This document shows, piece after piece, positions 8,633 through 17,630 of a DNA stretch of 34,004 nucleotides (within the stretch, counting starts at the first letter, position 1; every line of letters begins with the position of its first letter). The notes below the pieces were generated by a model, which was not told the origin of the DNA, did no database searches, and saw only the letters and a program-made list of their open reading frames with translations. A program made the translations under genes and the position numbers. This DNA is from Candidatus Berkelbacteria bacterium (GTDB lineage Bacteria > Patescibacteriota > UBA1384 > 2-12-FULL-50-11), in contig JAUSEP010000037.1 of assembly GCA_030650195.1 (NCBI GenBank), positions 1-34,004 on the forward strand, read 5' to 3'.

Positions 8633-8734
8633 ATAAGTATTAAGTTTTGCCAGTTCGGCGTCGCCGATTCGGCACTTGACCCTCCTTCGCTAAAGCTCCG
8701 GCGGGGTCTGTGGCCTGCGTTGTAAACACAGGCC

Positions 8735-8764
8735 TTGACACGTTCGGTATTTGTTCGCTATCTT
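8735..8764 (+). promoter_or_regulatory. Candidate SOS promoter/LexA operator of lexA
   Basis: TTGACA 8735-8740, GTTC-N7-GTTC 8742-8756, TATCTT 8759-8764. Confidence 0.75.
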
Positions 8765-8770
8765 TATATA

Positions 8771-9006
8771 GTACTGTCCTGGGGCAAAGATTTGGGCTTT
8801 CGGACGTGTCGGAGCCAACCGTCAACTTGGTTCCCCGCACATTCTAAATGTCGCTCATTGGTTAAGAATTGTGCTCATGTGGGCGTCTCACAGGCCGTTT
8901 TGCTTGGTTCGCCTACTGGCGAAAAACGGCTGAGAGTCGAATAGCGATTGCCGCTGGAGCAACCGACTATGTACCGCGAGAGAATAATTCTTAGACAAGG
9001 AGGATC
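8771..9006 (+). ncRNA. Structured lexA 5' leader or SOS-controlled RNA (candidate)
   Basis: No convincing ORF; nested inverted repeats, e.g. GCACATTCT...AGAATTGTGC and GGCCGTTTT...AAAACGGC. Confidence 0.4.
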
Positions 9007-9606
9007 ATGCTCACCCCAAAACAAAAACAAATTTTAGAGTTTATAGATAAGTACCTAGAGGTAAACGGGTACGCTCCAAGCTATAGGGAGATAGCCGACC
9101 ACTTCGGTTTTTCGTCGGTAGCAACTGTTGCCGAACATGTAGATAATTTAAAAATTAAAGGATATCTCGCTAGCGGAGAAACTGGATATCGTTCGCTTAA
9201 GCCAATCGAAGTTGATGAGTCTAGCGCTTTCATGGGTTTCAATATCCCACTCTTCGGTGCTATCCAAGCCGGTAAACCAATCGAAGCTATCAAAACCAGC
9301 GAGTCTCTTGAGATACCACGAGACATGATGTCAAAGAATGTCTTTGCCTTAAAAGTAAAAGGGGATTCGATGATAGATGACGGTATCTTAGACGGTGACT
9401 ACGTTGTTATAGAACCGTGCAACTATCCAAAGAATGGAGATATCGTCGTAGCCTTAATAGATAAAGATAACGTTACTTTAAAGCGTTTTTATCGCGAGAA
9501 AGACCATATCCGTCTCCAACCTGCTAACAAAAAATACCAACCGATAAGAGTTAAGAAAGTTACAATTCAAGGCAAGGTTAAGGGAGTTATTAGAAAGTTT
9601 AGCTAA
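9007..9606 (+). CDS. lexA: LexA repressor (S24 autoprotease)
   Basis: N-terminal wHTH (GYAPSYREIADHFGFSSVATVAEHVDNLKIKGYL), cleavage-site-like AG (IQAGKP), GDSM Ser and VTLKRF Lys; SD aaggagg. Confidence 0.95.
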   Translation: MLTPKQKQILEFIDKYLEVNGYAPSYREIADHFGFSSVATVAEHVDNLKIKGYLASGETGYRSLKPIEVDESSAFMGFNIPLFGAIQAGKPIEAIKTSESLEIPRDMMSKNVFALKVKGDSMIDDGILDGDYVVIEPCNYPKNGDIVVALIDKDNVTLKRFYREKDHIRLQPANKKYQPIRVKKVTIQGKVKGVIRKFS

Positions 9607-9789
9607 AGGAAGGGGAGGGCTTGCAAGGCCCTCCGGTCGGCGAATGAGCCAGAGAGTACTGGGATTGGGTTTTCACACCCGCATTGTCGTTGGCTGGATT
9701 ACGCCCAGTTGGATAATCTTAGCACAGTTTGAGCACTCATCTACACTAAAAACTTGTAACTCTTAACTTGTTGGTGGTATATGTCATTT

Positions 9790-10041
9790 ATGCGTGTCCA
9801 CAGTTCCCGAAAATTATTTTTGTTTGGACGGTACTCGTTAGCACTGCTCTTACCTAAGAAGTGGCTATCAGAGCTCGGAGTCAAAAGAGGGGAGTTAGTT
9901 TCGATGGAGTATGATCGTCGACGGAAACGAATTGTGTTGCGTTTCACTACGGCGCCCGAAGTACTTAGGTCGGATAGCGACAGACCACCCATATCTTCCA
10001 ATCAAGACGGCTTAGAACCAATCCCACAAATCCAAAACTAG
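9790..10041 (+). CDS. SpoVT/AbrB-like domain small protein
   Basis: RKLFLFGRYSLALLLPKKWLSELGVKRGELVSMEYDRRRKRIVLRF resembles AbrB/SpoVT fold; ATG 9790 is 6 nt after TATATG (-10); alternative ATG 9781. Confidence 0.6.
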   Translation: MRVHSSRKLFLFGRYSLALLLPKKWLSELGVKRGELVSMEYDRRRKRIVLRFTTAPEVLRSDSDRPPISSNQDGLEPIPQIQN

Positions 10042-10057
10042 GTGCTACTATAAGACT

Positions 10058-10615
10058 ATGGCACGAGATCTTGATTTTAGAGTCAGGCGCTCTGTGGTGA
10101 AGCCACTTGTTCAATCTGCTCCTATTAAGGTAGCTCCACCTAATCCTAAAAAGACTGGTTCCAACACCTTACTTTGGACAGTCCTTGTTTTATTGCTCGT
10201 TGCCGCAGGAGTTGGCATATGGCAGTTTAGCGTATCCACTGCTCCGTCAGTTTCATCTGTAAAAACTCCCGTTACTACTAAAGAGTCCTTACCCCCTGCA
10301 ACCACTACCCCCACTAAAGTAGATAGCAGTATTCTGTCGCCCCAAAGCTCTTCACCTTTAGTTCAAATTTACGACTCTGGAGCTGGATCTACGGCCGTTG
10401 ATAGCTTGGTAGATAAACTCAAAGCTCTTGGTTATAAGGTAGATAATTTAGATAAATCTCAATTCAACTACGATCGAACATATATCCGTTATAGAGCTGG
10501 AATGCAATCTGAAGCAGAAAAAATCCAGTCTACTATGCCAGAGCGGTTAGTTAGCTTGAAGGAGGTGGTATCTGCTGGCTTGTTTGACATCCTAATACTC
10601 TACGGCGTCAAGTAG
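10058..10615 (+). CDS. Membrane-anchored protein with LytR_C-like domain
   Basis: One TM helix (LLWTVLVLLLVAAGVGIWQF), then VQIYDSGAGSTAVDSLVDKLKALGYKV. Confidence 0.6.
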   Translation: MARDLDFRVRRSVVKPLVQSAPIKVAPPNPKKTGSNTLLWTVLVLLLVAAGVGIWQFSVSTAPSVSSVKTPVTTKESLPPATTTPTKVDSSILSPQSSSPLVQIYDSGAGSTAVDSLVDKLKALGYKVDNLDKSQFNYDRTYIRYRAGMQSEAEKIQSTMPERLVSLKEVVSAGLFDILILYGVK

Positions 10616-10660
10616 TTTCAAAACCTGATATGCTAATTTATAGAAAGGAACTTTTTTAAA

Positions 10661-11161
10661 ATGATTAATTATGATAACCAACGGGTTGGTGTTTTCGTTG
10701 ATGTACAGAATTTGTATTACTCGGCTCGGGCAATGTATGAAAGTTACGTAAATTTCGGAAAAATTGTTGAAACTGCAATAGCCAAACGCCAGCCGATCCG
10801 CATTATTGCTTATGTTATTAAATCTGACGCCCCGAAAGAACAGGGATTCTTTGATGCTTTAGCTAATTTCGGAATTGAACTTAATTCAAAAGATATTCAG
10901 ATTTTCGCCGGTGGGGCCAAGAAAGGGGACTGGGATGTTGGAATTGCGGTTGATGCTATAAAAATTGCGGACAGACTAGATGTGGTTGTCTTAGTTACTG
11001 GGGATGGCGACTTTACTCCTTTGGTTTCTTATCTTAAAGAAAACAAAGGTTGTCGTGTTGAAGGCATGTCGTTTGGTCGCAGTACTTCCGCAAAACTTAT
11101 TGAGTGTTTAGATAAATTTACAGACTTGGACGCTGAACCAAAACAGTACTTAATCCGTTAA
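10661..11161 (+). CDS. NYN-domain (LabA/DUF88-type) putative RNase
   Basis: VGVFVDVQNLYYSAR, GDWDVGIAVDAIKIADRLDVVVLVTGDGDFTPLVSYLKE. Confidence 0.9.
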   Translation: MINYDNQRVGVFVDVQNLYYSARAMYESYVNFGKIVETAIAKRQPIRIIAYVIKSDAPKEQGFFDALANFGIELNSKDIQIFAGGAKKGDWDVGIAVDAIKIADRLDVVVLVTGDGDFTPLVSYLKENKGCRVEGMSFGRSTSAKLIECLDKFTDLDAEPKQYLIR

Positions 11162-11165
11162 AATA

Positions 11166-11882
11166 ATGCTTAAGGTTCAAGACCTTGTTGCTAAATCTAC
11201 CAGAGAGCGTCTTGAAGGCCTTAGCTTCAAGGTTGAGCCAGGTGAGGTTTTGGCGATTCTTGGATCTGGTGATTGTGGGAAACATTTGCTTGGACAAGTA
11301 ATAGCCGGGACTCACAAACCGCTTCATGGAGAGATTTCTATCAACCGCTACCGTCTTGGTACTGGTAGCGACAAAGCTCGAATCCAGCTCGGTTATCTAC
11401 CCAATCCTGCGCCAAATGAAGATTTTCTTACGGGCTACGAACTACTAGACCTTATTGGCTCAATTTACCATCTAGCACCAACTGCCCGAGCCGAAAGAAT
11501 CCAATTTTTGATTGACTTACTTGAGATCGGGCCATCGGTGTATTCAGTATTAGAGACAGCCTCAGCAGACGTTCGTCAAAAAGTTGCTCTTGCCTGTGCA
11601 GTTATCCACAGCCCTAAGCTCGTTATCTTAGACGAACCAACTCAAATGCTTGACTTCAATGGACCGAGAATAGTAGGGGAGCTAGTCCGATCACTTACCG
11701 AATCCAGCAGCTCTGTAGTACTAATCACCGATAATCTCGAATTTGCCCAAGATCTAGCTGATCATTTCTTAGTGCTGGCCAACGGACAAAAGCTCATCGA
11801 AGGGACAATGGCCCAGCTACTAAACCAGTCGCATCCGCATACACGAACCTTACGTGGCGTCTTGGAAGCCGTTGGGCGCTAA
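11166..11882 (+). CDS. ABC transporter ATP-binding protein, degenerate Walker A and signature
   Basis: LAILGSGDCGKHLLGQVIAG; LVILDEPTQMLDF Walker B; ASADVRQKVALACAV in the LSGGQ position. Confidence 0.8.
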   Translation: MLKVQDLVAKSTRERLEGLSFKVEPGEVLAILGSGDCGKHLLGQVIAGTHKPLHGEISINRYRLGTGSDKARIQLGYLPNPAPNEDFLTGYELLDLIGSIYHLAPTARAERIQFLIDLLEIGPSVYSVLETASADVRQKVALACAVIHSPKLVILDEPTQMLDFNGPRIVGELVRSLTESSSSVVLITDNLEFAQDLADHFLVLANGQKLIEGTMAQLLNQSHPHTRTLRGVLEAVGR

Positions 11883-11884
11883 AG

Positions 11885-13174
11885 ATGCAAACTAGCAGCC
11901 ACCACTGGCAAGCTTGGCTTAAACCTGCTTTCTCTCGCTTGAATACAGCAGATTGGCTAACATTGTTTCTTTTAGTTATTTTTGGATGGTTAGCCTCCCA
12001 GGTAGTGAGTGTGATTAACCCCGAATCTACTGTTGTGGCTAAATTTTTCCCACTTTTTCTTTCTGGGGCTGTGGTAGCTGGATATTGTTACCGCCTATCT
12101 CCAAAACAAGACCAAGTCTCTTTGGTCGCCCCCTCGACAGCTTGGTTAACAATTACCAAAGCAACTGGGTTAACGGTTCTGTTGATCGGTCTACCGCTTG
12201 TAGTGCTAATGTCTGCTCAAAGTACTTCTAACGGTTTGGCTTGGTTGAGGGTCTTAAGTACCTTACTTATGGTACTAAGCTTAACTACTATCGGGACACT
12301 TGGTAGTCAGCTACTTAAACGGTGGGGAATACCGCTCTTGCTTGTTGCCCTTTGGTGGTTGCTGTTTGGTAGTAATCATATTGTCGAAAATTTAGTTCAG
12401 GCGATGTTGTTAAATAATCTTGGGACCCAGTTAATTGTCTTAATGGTTGCGGTTGGTTTGGTTGGAGTAACGGCTTCGTTAGTAGAGCTCACCAAGCCGT
12501 GGCAACGCCAAATTGAACAATTTAATTTCACAAAAACTTGGTCTTTTGTTAGACCGATGCCTAGTTTTACTGGAATGGGAAGTTTGTTAATTGTTAGTTT
12601 ACTGCGAGTTATTAGGGACAAGGTTTTTCTAATCTACCTAGGAAGTTTTACGGCCCTACTACTGTCACGTATCTTAATGAGCGACTGGCCCGTTAATTGG
12701 TTAGTAATTATAGGAGTTGGCTTAGCTGGTTTATCAGTACTAGTTGTCTCTCGTTTAGTTAAATTCTCTAATTCGTTTTCACTACAATACGCCCATCTCC
12801 CGATAGGCCCCGGGCAGATAGAATTCGTTGGTTTTTTTGCCGGACTAATTCTAATTGCTGCTATAAGCTGGATAATACTTTGGGGGTTGTTTGGTGTCAC
12901 GGCCGAGATAATGGTTCGACTACTCTTAGCAATATTGAGCAGCTATGGAGCTGGATTTTTAGTAAGTCTATCTGCAAAAAAAGTTGAACACAGTGGGTTT
13001 TTTGATAGTACTTGGCACCTAGTAGGTCAGATGCTTTTATTTACTCTTGTTTTTATCTGCTCTCTTCAGTTACCTCTATCTGGAGCATCATTTTCGTTAC
13101 TGGCGACAATGCTTTTAGTTATAGTTACTACCTGCTACCAGGTGACACGCACTTGGGTTACAATCAAATCATGA
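11885..13174 (+). CDS. Multi-TM protein, probable ABC permease partner
   Basis: Many hydrophobic helices; immediately follows the ABC ATPase. Confidence 0.6.
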   Translation: MQTSSHHWQAWLKPAFSRLNTADWLTLFLLVIFGWLASQVVSVINPESTVVAKFFPLFLSGAVVAGYCYRLSPKQDQVSLVAPSTAWLTITKATGLTVLLIGLPLVVLMSAQSTSNGLAWLRVLSTLLMVLSLTTIGTLGSQLLKRWGIPLLLVALWWLLFGSNHIVENLVQAMLLNNLGTQLIVLMVAVGLVGVTASLVELTKPWQRQIEQFNFTKTWSFVRPMPSFTGMGSLLIVSLLRVIRDKVFLIYLGSFTALLLSRILMSDWPVNWLVIIGVGLAGLSVLVVSRLVKFSNSFSLQYAHLPIGPGQIEFVGFFAGLILIAAISWIILWGLFGVTAEIMVRLLLAILSSYGAGFLVSLSAKKVEHSGFFDSTWHLVGQMLLFTLVFICSLQLPLSGASFSLLATMLLVIVTTCYQVTRTWVTIKS

Positions 13175-13251
13175 TAAAGGTAGTTATTTGGATAATGATC
13201 GTTTTCTTGATTTTGGGCTCGGTCGTTTTTGGCATCGGGTTAACTCGTTAA
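13171..13251 (+). CDS. 26-aa single-TM micropeptide
   Basis: ATGA overlap with the upstream permease; MIKVVIWIMIVFLILGSVVFGIGLTR*. Confidence 0.5.
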   Translation: MIKVVIWIMIVFLILGSVVFGIGLTR

Positions 13252-13258
13252 AGCGACT

Positions 13259-14614
13259 ATGCCAATAAGTGTACCGGCTTGGTTAGAATCACTCTCTAAA
13301 GATTTTTCTGGTTCCGGACATCAGCTTCATTTAGTTGGAGGAGCAGTTCGTGATGAATTATTAGGAAAAGTTGTGGGGGAGTGGGACCTGGCTAGCGACG
13401 CTAAGCCGTCGGAAGTAGAACAAATCTTACGCAAGAGAACTAAGAAAATCGGGCTGATCGGAAAACATTTCGGCACTGTTACCGCCGACCTGGAGGGCCG
13501 TCAGGTCGAGATCACGACTTTCCGTGGCGAAAGCTATGAAGAGTCTAGCCGAAAGCCAACGGTCAAATTTGGTAAATCGATCGACGAAGATCTTTCTAGG
13601 CGAGATTTCACGATAAATGCCATCGCATATGACCTAACTCATCCTCGGTTGCTCGATCCTCACCACGGTCAAATTGACTTAGAAAAAAGAGTTATTAGAG
13701 CCGTTGGTGATCCCGAGAGTCGTTTTAGAGAAGACCCGCTCCGGATGCTACGTGCGATACGCTTTGCTGTAACGCTTGATTTTGAGATTGAGCGAAAAAC
13801 CTTTGAGGCAATATCTCTCGAGAGGGAACATTTTGCAATTCTTTCCGCTGAACGGATATCCCAAGAAATGGATAAGATTTTACTTACCAGTAAACCAAGC
13901 AGGGGAATAGATCTATTAGTTGAGAGTGGTTTGATTAACTACATCTTGCCGGAGTTGATACCTTGTATTGATCTGGAGTTCGACCCAAGTGAACATAAAG
14001 ATATTTATGGCCATATTCTACAAGTGCTCGATCAAACACCGGCCAAACTAGAGTTGCGCTGGTGTGCTCTTCTGCACGACATTGCTAAACCCTTAACTCG
14101 CCAAAAAATTGGTGGTGAATACCACTTTTTGGGCCACGAAGTTGTAGGATCACGGCTTACTAAGGATATTTTACGACGCCTAAAGTACACAGGCGAATTC
14201 GTGGATTACCTCTCTAAGCTTGTCTATTTACACCAACGTATTCCTAATAACGACGGGCTTTGGACTGACGGAGCGGTTCGACGCTTTGTGCGCGATGCCG
14301 GAGATACGCTTGATGACTTATTTGTATTTGCTACATCCGACTCCACGGGAGCAAATGAACGAAAACTCGAAAAGTATAAAAAGATGCGATCTGAGCTAAG
14401 AGAGCGGATTGTTGAATTAGAAAAACAAGCTGAAATTGCTAAGATTCATAGCCCCCTTGACGGAGAAGAGTTGATGGCAATGTTCCACCGTCCAGCTGGA
14501 CCGTGGATAAAAACCATTAAAGAGCATCTATTACAACTCGTACTTGACGGTAAACTCGACCAAGAAGATAAAAAAAACGCCGAGCAGATTGCCAAACAGC
14601 TAGCTAAGTCTTAG
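13259..14614 (+). CDS. cca: CCA tRNA nucleotidyltransferase with HD domain
   Basis: LVGGAVRDELLGKVVGEWDLASDAKPSEV, RRDFTINAIAYDL, RFREDPLRMLRAIRFAVTLDF, WCALLHDIAKP. Confidence 0.92.
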   Translation: MPISVPAWLESLSKDFSGSGHQLHLVGGAVRDELLGKVVGEWDLASDAKPSEVEQILRKRTKKIGLIGKHFGTVTADLEGRQVEITTFRGESYEESSRKPTVKFGKSIDEDLSRRDFTINAIAYDLTHPRLLDPHHGQIDLEKRVIRAVGDPESRFREDPLRMLRAIRFAVTLDFEIERKTFEAISLEREHFAILSAERISQEMDKILLTSKPSRGIDLLVESGLINYILPELIPCIDLEFDPSEHKDIYGHILQVLDQTPAKLELRWCALLHDIAKPLTRQKIGGEYHFLGHEVVGSRLTKDILRRLKYTGEFVDYLSKLVYLHQRIPNNDGLWTDGAVRRFVRDAGDTLDDLFVFATSDSTGANERKLEKYKKMRSELRERIVELEKQAEIAKIHSPLDGEELMAMFHRPAGPWIKTIKEHLLQLVLDGKLDQEDKKNAEQIAKQLAKS

Positions 14615-14656
14615 TAGGTGCTTGGCGCGAATTGTATTGTCTGATAGCGTGGAGCT

Positions 14657-15745
14657 ATGGAGGGGGAAACGAGCCGTTTTAAACTGTTTTTCATAAATCA
14701 CAGGAAACTTTTTTTGATAGTGTTGCCAGTAGTTATTGTCGTGGCCGTTGCTGCCATTTTCTGGTTTGTGACTAAGCAGGCCCCCGCTGAAGATACAGCA
14801 ACCGTTACTACAAAAAAGAAAGCCTCCACGACCCAAACCGCCAGCCTCACTAACGGGGCTTTAGTTTCGGCAGATTTAGCTAACCGCCATCCGGTAGCGG
14901 TTATGATAGAGAACTCACCTGACGCCCGACCACAAGCCGGACTAACCAGTGCTGACATTGTTTATGAGGCAGTTACAGAAGGTGGAATCACACGTTTCAT
15001 GGGAATCTTTTCTCAGAACTATCCGACTAAGGCTGGGCCAGTAAGGTCGGCTCGATCGTATTTTATTGATTGGTTAAGTGAATACGATGCTTTCTACGCC
15101 CATGCAGGAGGGTCTCCAACTGCATTGTCGCGTATTAGTTCATACAGTATTAAGGATTATCCCCACTCAAACGATGCGTACGTCCGGATCCCACAAGCTG
15201 GCGTGGCGAGTGAGCATACTTTGTTTGTAGATGTTTCTAAAATTTATAGTTTAGGAGTTAGCAATAAAAAATGGCCCGAAACTTACTCCACTCCAAGCTG
15301 GAAGTTTAAAGAAGATGCTAAGACTTTTGGCACGACTCCTAAGATAACTCTTAACTTTTCTACCTCCCAGTTCCAAGTGATCTGGACACACGACCCAGTC
15401 ACTAATACGTACAATCGGGTTATGAACGGTGCCTCACATAAAGATCGGGTCTCTGGAGAACAAATTACCGCAAAGACTGTTATAACGATGACTGTTAATC
15501 ACTCCGCCAATGCGCCGTATGCAGGAACTGGCAAGGAATCTGAATGGACAATGACTACCGTAGGCTCTGGAGCAACTAGTGTCTTTGAAGACGGTACCCG
15601 TACTGACGGGACATGGAAAAAACCGTCTCGTTTAGAGAGAACTAGATTCTATGACGGTCAGGGAGCCGAAATTCCACTTAATCGCGGGAAGATCTGGATA
15701 GAGGTTCTGCCGCAAGATGGTTCGATAGTGGCGCCGAGTGCGTAA
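14657..15745 (+). CDS. DUF3048-family (YerB-like) protein
   Basis: TM anchor then HPVAVMIENSPDARPQAGLTSADIVYEAVTEGGITRFMGIFSQ...GPVRSARSYFIDWLSEYDAFYAHAGGSP. Confidence 0.85.
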   Translation: MEGETSRFKLFFINHRKLFLIVLPVVIVVAVAAIFWFVTKQAPAEDTATVTTKKKASTTQTASLTNGALVSADLANRHPVAVMIENSPDARPQAGLTSADIVYEAVTEGGITRFMGIFSQNYPTKAGPVRSARSYFIDWLSEYDAFYAHAGGSPTALSRISSYSIKDYPHSNDAYVRIPQAGVASEHTLFVDVSKIYSLGVSNKKWPETYSTPSWKFKEDAKTFGTTPKITLNFSTSQFQVIWTHDPVTNTYNRVMNGASHKDRVSGEQITAKTVITMTVNHSANAPYAGTGKESEWTMTTVGSGATSVFEDGTRTDGTWKKPSRLERTRFYDGQGAEIPLNRGKIWIEVLPQDGSIVAPSA

Positions 15746-15774
15746 TCGACCGCTGTTTTAGTTTAAATAGTATG

Positions 15775-15919
15775 AAGAAGCCCGCCGTACCATTGCTGGC
15801 CGTGCGGGCGAACTGCCTGGAGATTCTCAAATGCGTCGTCCATCCGTTTGGTTTGGTGCAAGCACCAGCCGCATAGGGTAAGAGTTACGCGTGTATGTGG
15901 TCGATGACCACTTCCAGAC
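15775..15919 (-). ncRNA. Orphan small RNA candidate
   Basis: Minus-strand TTGACA (15954-15949)-N17-TAGTAT (15931-15926); GTGGTC/GACCAC hairpin, ATGCG(TGGTG/CACCA)CGCAT, terminal GCCCGC...GCGGGC then TTCTTC; no ORF of useful size. Confidence 0.55.
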
Positions 15920-15978
15920 TCGACAATACTACCTTAATTAGAGTCCGATGTCAATGGTTTTGGGTCCATTTTTTATAC

Positions 15979-16012
15979 AAAAAGCCCCCACATTTCTGCA
16001 GGGACTTTTTGT
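15979..16012. terminator. Terminator, likely of the minus-strand SLT gene
   Basis: AAAAAGCCCC...GGGACTTTTT hairpin with flanking A/T tracts. Confidence 0.6.
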
Positions 16013-16030
16013 TTGTTCGTTTCGCGAGTG

Positions 16031-16714
16031 TTAGCCACCAATGGAGGCGGCAATCCGTTTGACATGCGCTACGTAGCTCAGGGAATGATTGTAGCGAAGC
16101 AAAGCTCCGTCAATATTTCCTGAAGCAGCACCGTTAACCGCTAAAAGTTTAGCAGCGCCAAACAGACTATCCCGGGCGTCGTTAATATTCTTAACGCCGT
16201 CACCGTTACCGTCTTGAGCATAAGCTCGCCATGTACCTGGCATGAACTGTAGCGGTCCTTGAGCACCGGCATAAGATCGAACAGCGGTACTCATCTGAGT
16301 ACCAGATTCAACCTTCCATACAGCCCAAAGCAACTTCCAGTCAATTCCCCAGGTCTGAGCGGCTTTTTGAGCCCAAGCTCGTTTTTCTTCGTCGGTGCTA
16401 CTTATCGGTGTTTGGACGATAGCGGTAGCCAATCGGATTTCCTCTTGCTTCTTAGCAATTTGGCGAGGGGATTGGCGAATTTCGACGGAGAATTTAGATT
16501 GCTCAATCTGAAGATCTTGACCAACTGTTACGTTAGTAACAATCGGTTCAACTGGGACGACATTACTGTCGGCCGCGTTAACAGAAAGAGCCGGGATAAT
16601 AGTCCAGACGGCGATCATCGTTAAGATGAAACGTCGACTGTCTCGCGATTTTTTAACGAACTTAGAGATCCTCCCTTGAAGTTTGGTCAAACGACCAAAC
16701 AAGGTTTTTTTCAT
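16031..16714 (-). CDS. Lytic transglycosylase (SLT-like)
   Basis: GIDWKLLWAVWKVESGTQMSTAVRSYAGAQGPLQFMPGTWRAYAQDGNGDG...YNHSLSYVAHVKRIAASI. Confidence 0.85.
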   Translation of the reverse strand: MKKTLFGRLTKLQGRISKFVKKSRDSRRFILTMIAVWTIIPALSVNAADSNVVPVEPIVTNVTVGQDLQIEQSKFSVEIRQSPRQIAKKQEEIRLATAIVQTPISSTDEEKRAWAQKAAQTWGIDWKLLWAVWKVESGTQMSTAVRSYAGAQGPLQFMPGTWRAYAQDGNGDGVKNINDARDSLFGAAKLLAVNGAASGNIDGALLRYNHSLSYVAHVKRIAASIGG

Positions 16715-16800
16715 ATCTAACTCATTGCATCCTCTGGTTATACTTCCTGCATCGGTTACCCAATGACTAACGGAAAAGCTTCCCAGCGGAAGTAATGAGA

Positions 16801-16829
16801 ATTTTAATGGAAAGAAAAGCATATGTCAA
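16801..16829 (-). promoter_or_regulatory. Promoter of the SLT gene
   Basis: Minus strand TTGACA-N17-TAAAAT. Confidence 0.7.
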
Positions 16830-16883
16830 GAGATTCGCGAGTGATAAATTATTAAGCAAAAGAAGGGATCCTGATCAAAAAAT

Positions 16884-16902
16884 GGCCGTCCTATGGACGG
16901 CC
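16884..16902 (-). terminator. Rho-independent terminator of 16914-17630 gene
   Basis: GGCCGTCC-ATA-GGACGGCC then ATTTTTT on minus strand. Confidence 0.9.
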
Positions 16903-16913
16903 TAACAATAATC

Positions 16914-17630
16914 TCAGACGGGAAAAGCAAGGCCGGTTACTCGTCGATCTCGAGCCATTAGCCAATAGACACGGCACAATGCTGTCTCCCCACAGTCGGG
17001 TGAAATTGGGAATGATTTCTCACGCTTCAGATCGAGAGTGGGAAAGAACCGATTCAACTCACGGCCATATGTCGCCGGGAAAATCCTGATGTATGTACCC
17101 GATCCGTTGAGCCGATAAGTGTAATATGAACCTCTGCCTGGCTTTTTTCCCGCCTCCCATTTGATACTCATCTGTATTGCTTGTGGCAGATAGAGTTCAA
17201 GCCTACCGTTCGGTAAAGGGTAAGCCTTTGAATAGCCTGCGATGGTCTCGTTGTACATCTGCCAGAACTCTTCCGAGAGCTCCTCTCGGCTAGTCTCACC
17301 CGCCACTATTCGTAACTGATTGAGTTGATGGCGATATTTGCGAGTTAGTAAGACCCTTTCGACACTCTCTGGGTATGGCAACAGCTCCCGATTTGGCACT
17401 TCAACCCTGCTGATGATTCTTCTCTTTGCACCAGCATCTCTAGTGATAGACGGAAGGATAATTTCAATCCCATCTTCAGCCCCTTCAACGAATGGAAGGT
17501 AGGAGAATACTGTCGCCCCGAGTCTCGTAATCTGCCCACGATACCTTTCCCGCCACTCTTCAGAAAGGAGGCAGATTGGATACCAGTAAATGAGGGCTGT
17601 TCCCCACGACTGTTCACTACGATTTAGCAT
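16914..17630 (-). CDS. Hypothetical protein (238 aa)
   Basis: Long ORF with consensus promoter TTGACT-N17-TATTAT, SD aaggac and terminator; no recognised family. Confidence 0.75.
   Translation of the reverse strand: MLNRSEQSWGTALIYWYPICLLSEEWRERYRGQITRLGATVFSYLPFVEGAEDGIEIILPSITRDAGAKRRIISRVEVPNRELLPYPESVERVLLTRKYRHQLNQLRIVAGETSREELSEEFWQMYNETIAGYSKAYPLPNGRLELYLPQAIQMSIKWEAGKKPGRGSYYTYRLNGSGTYIRIFPATYGRELNRFFPTLDLKREKSFPISPDCGETALCRVYWLMARDRRVTGLAFPV

Noticed and set aside
8640-8944. ORFs of 66 and 69 aa in the lexA upstream region
   Set aside because: One starts before the predicted TSS and both read as unstructured frames over inverted repeats; no SD.
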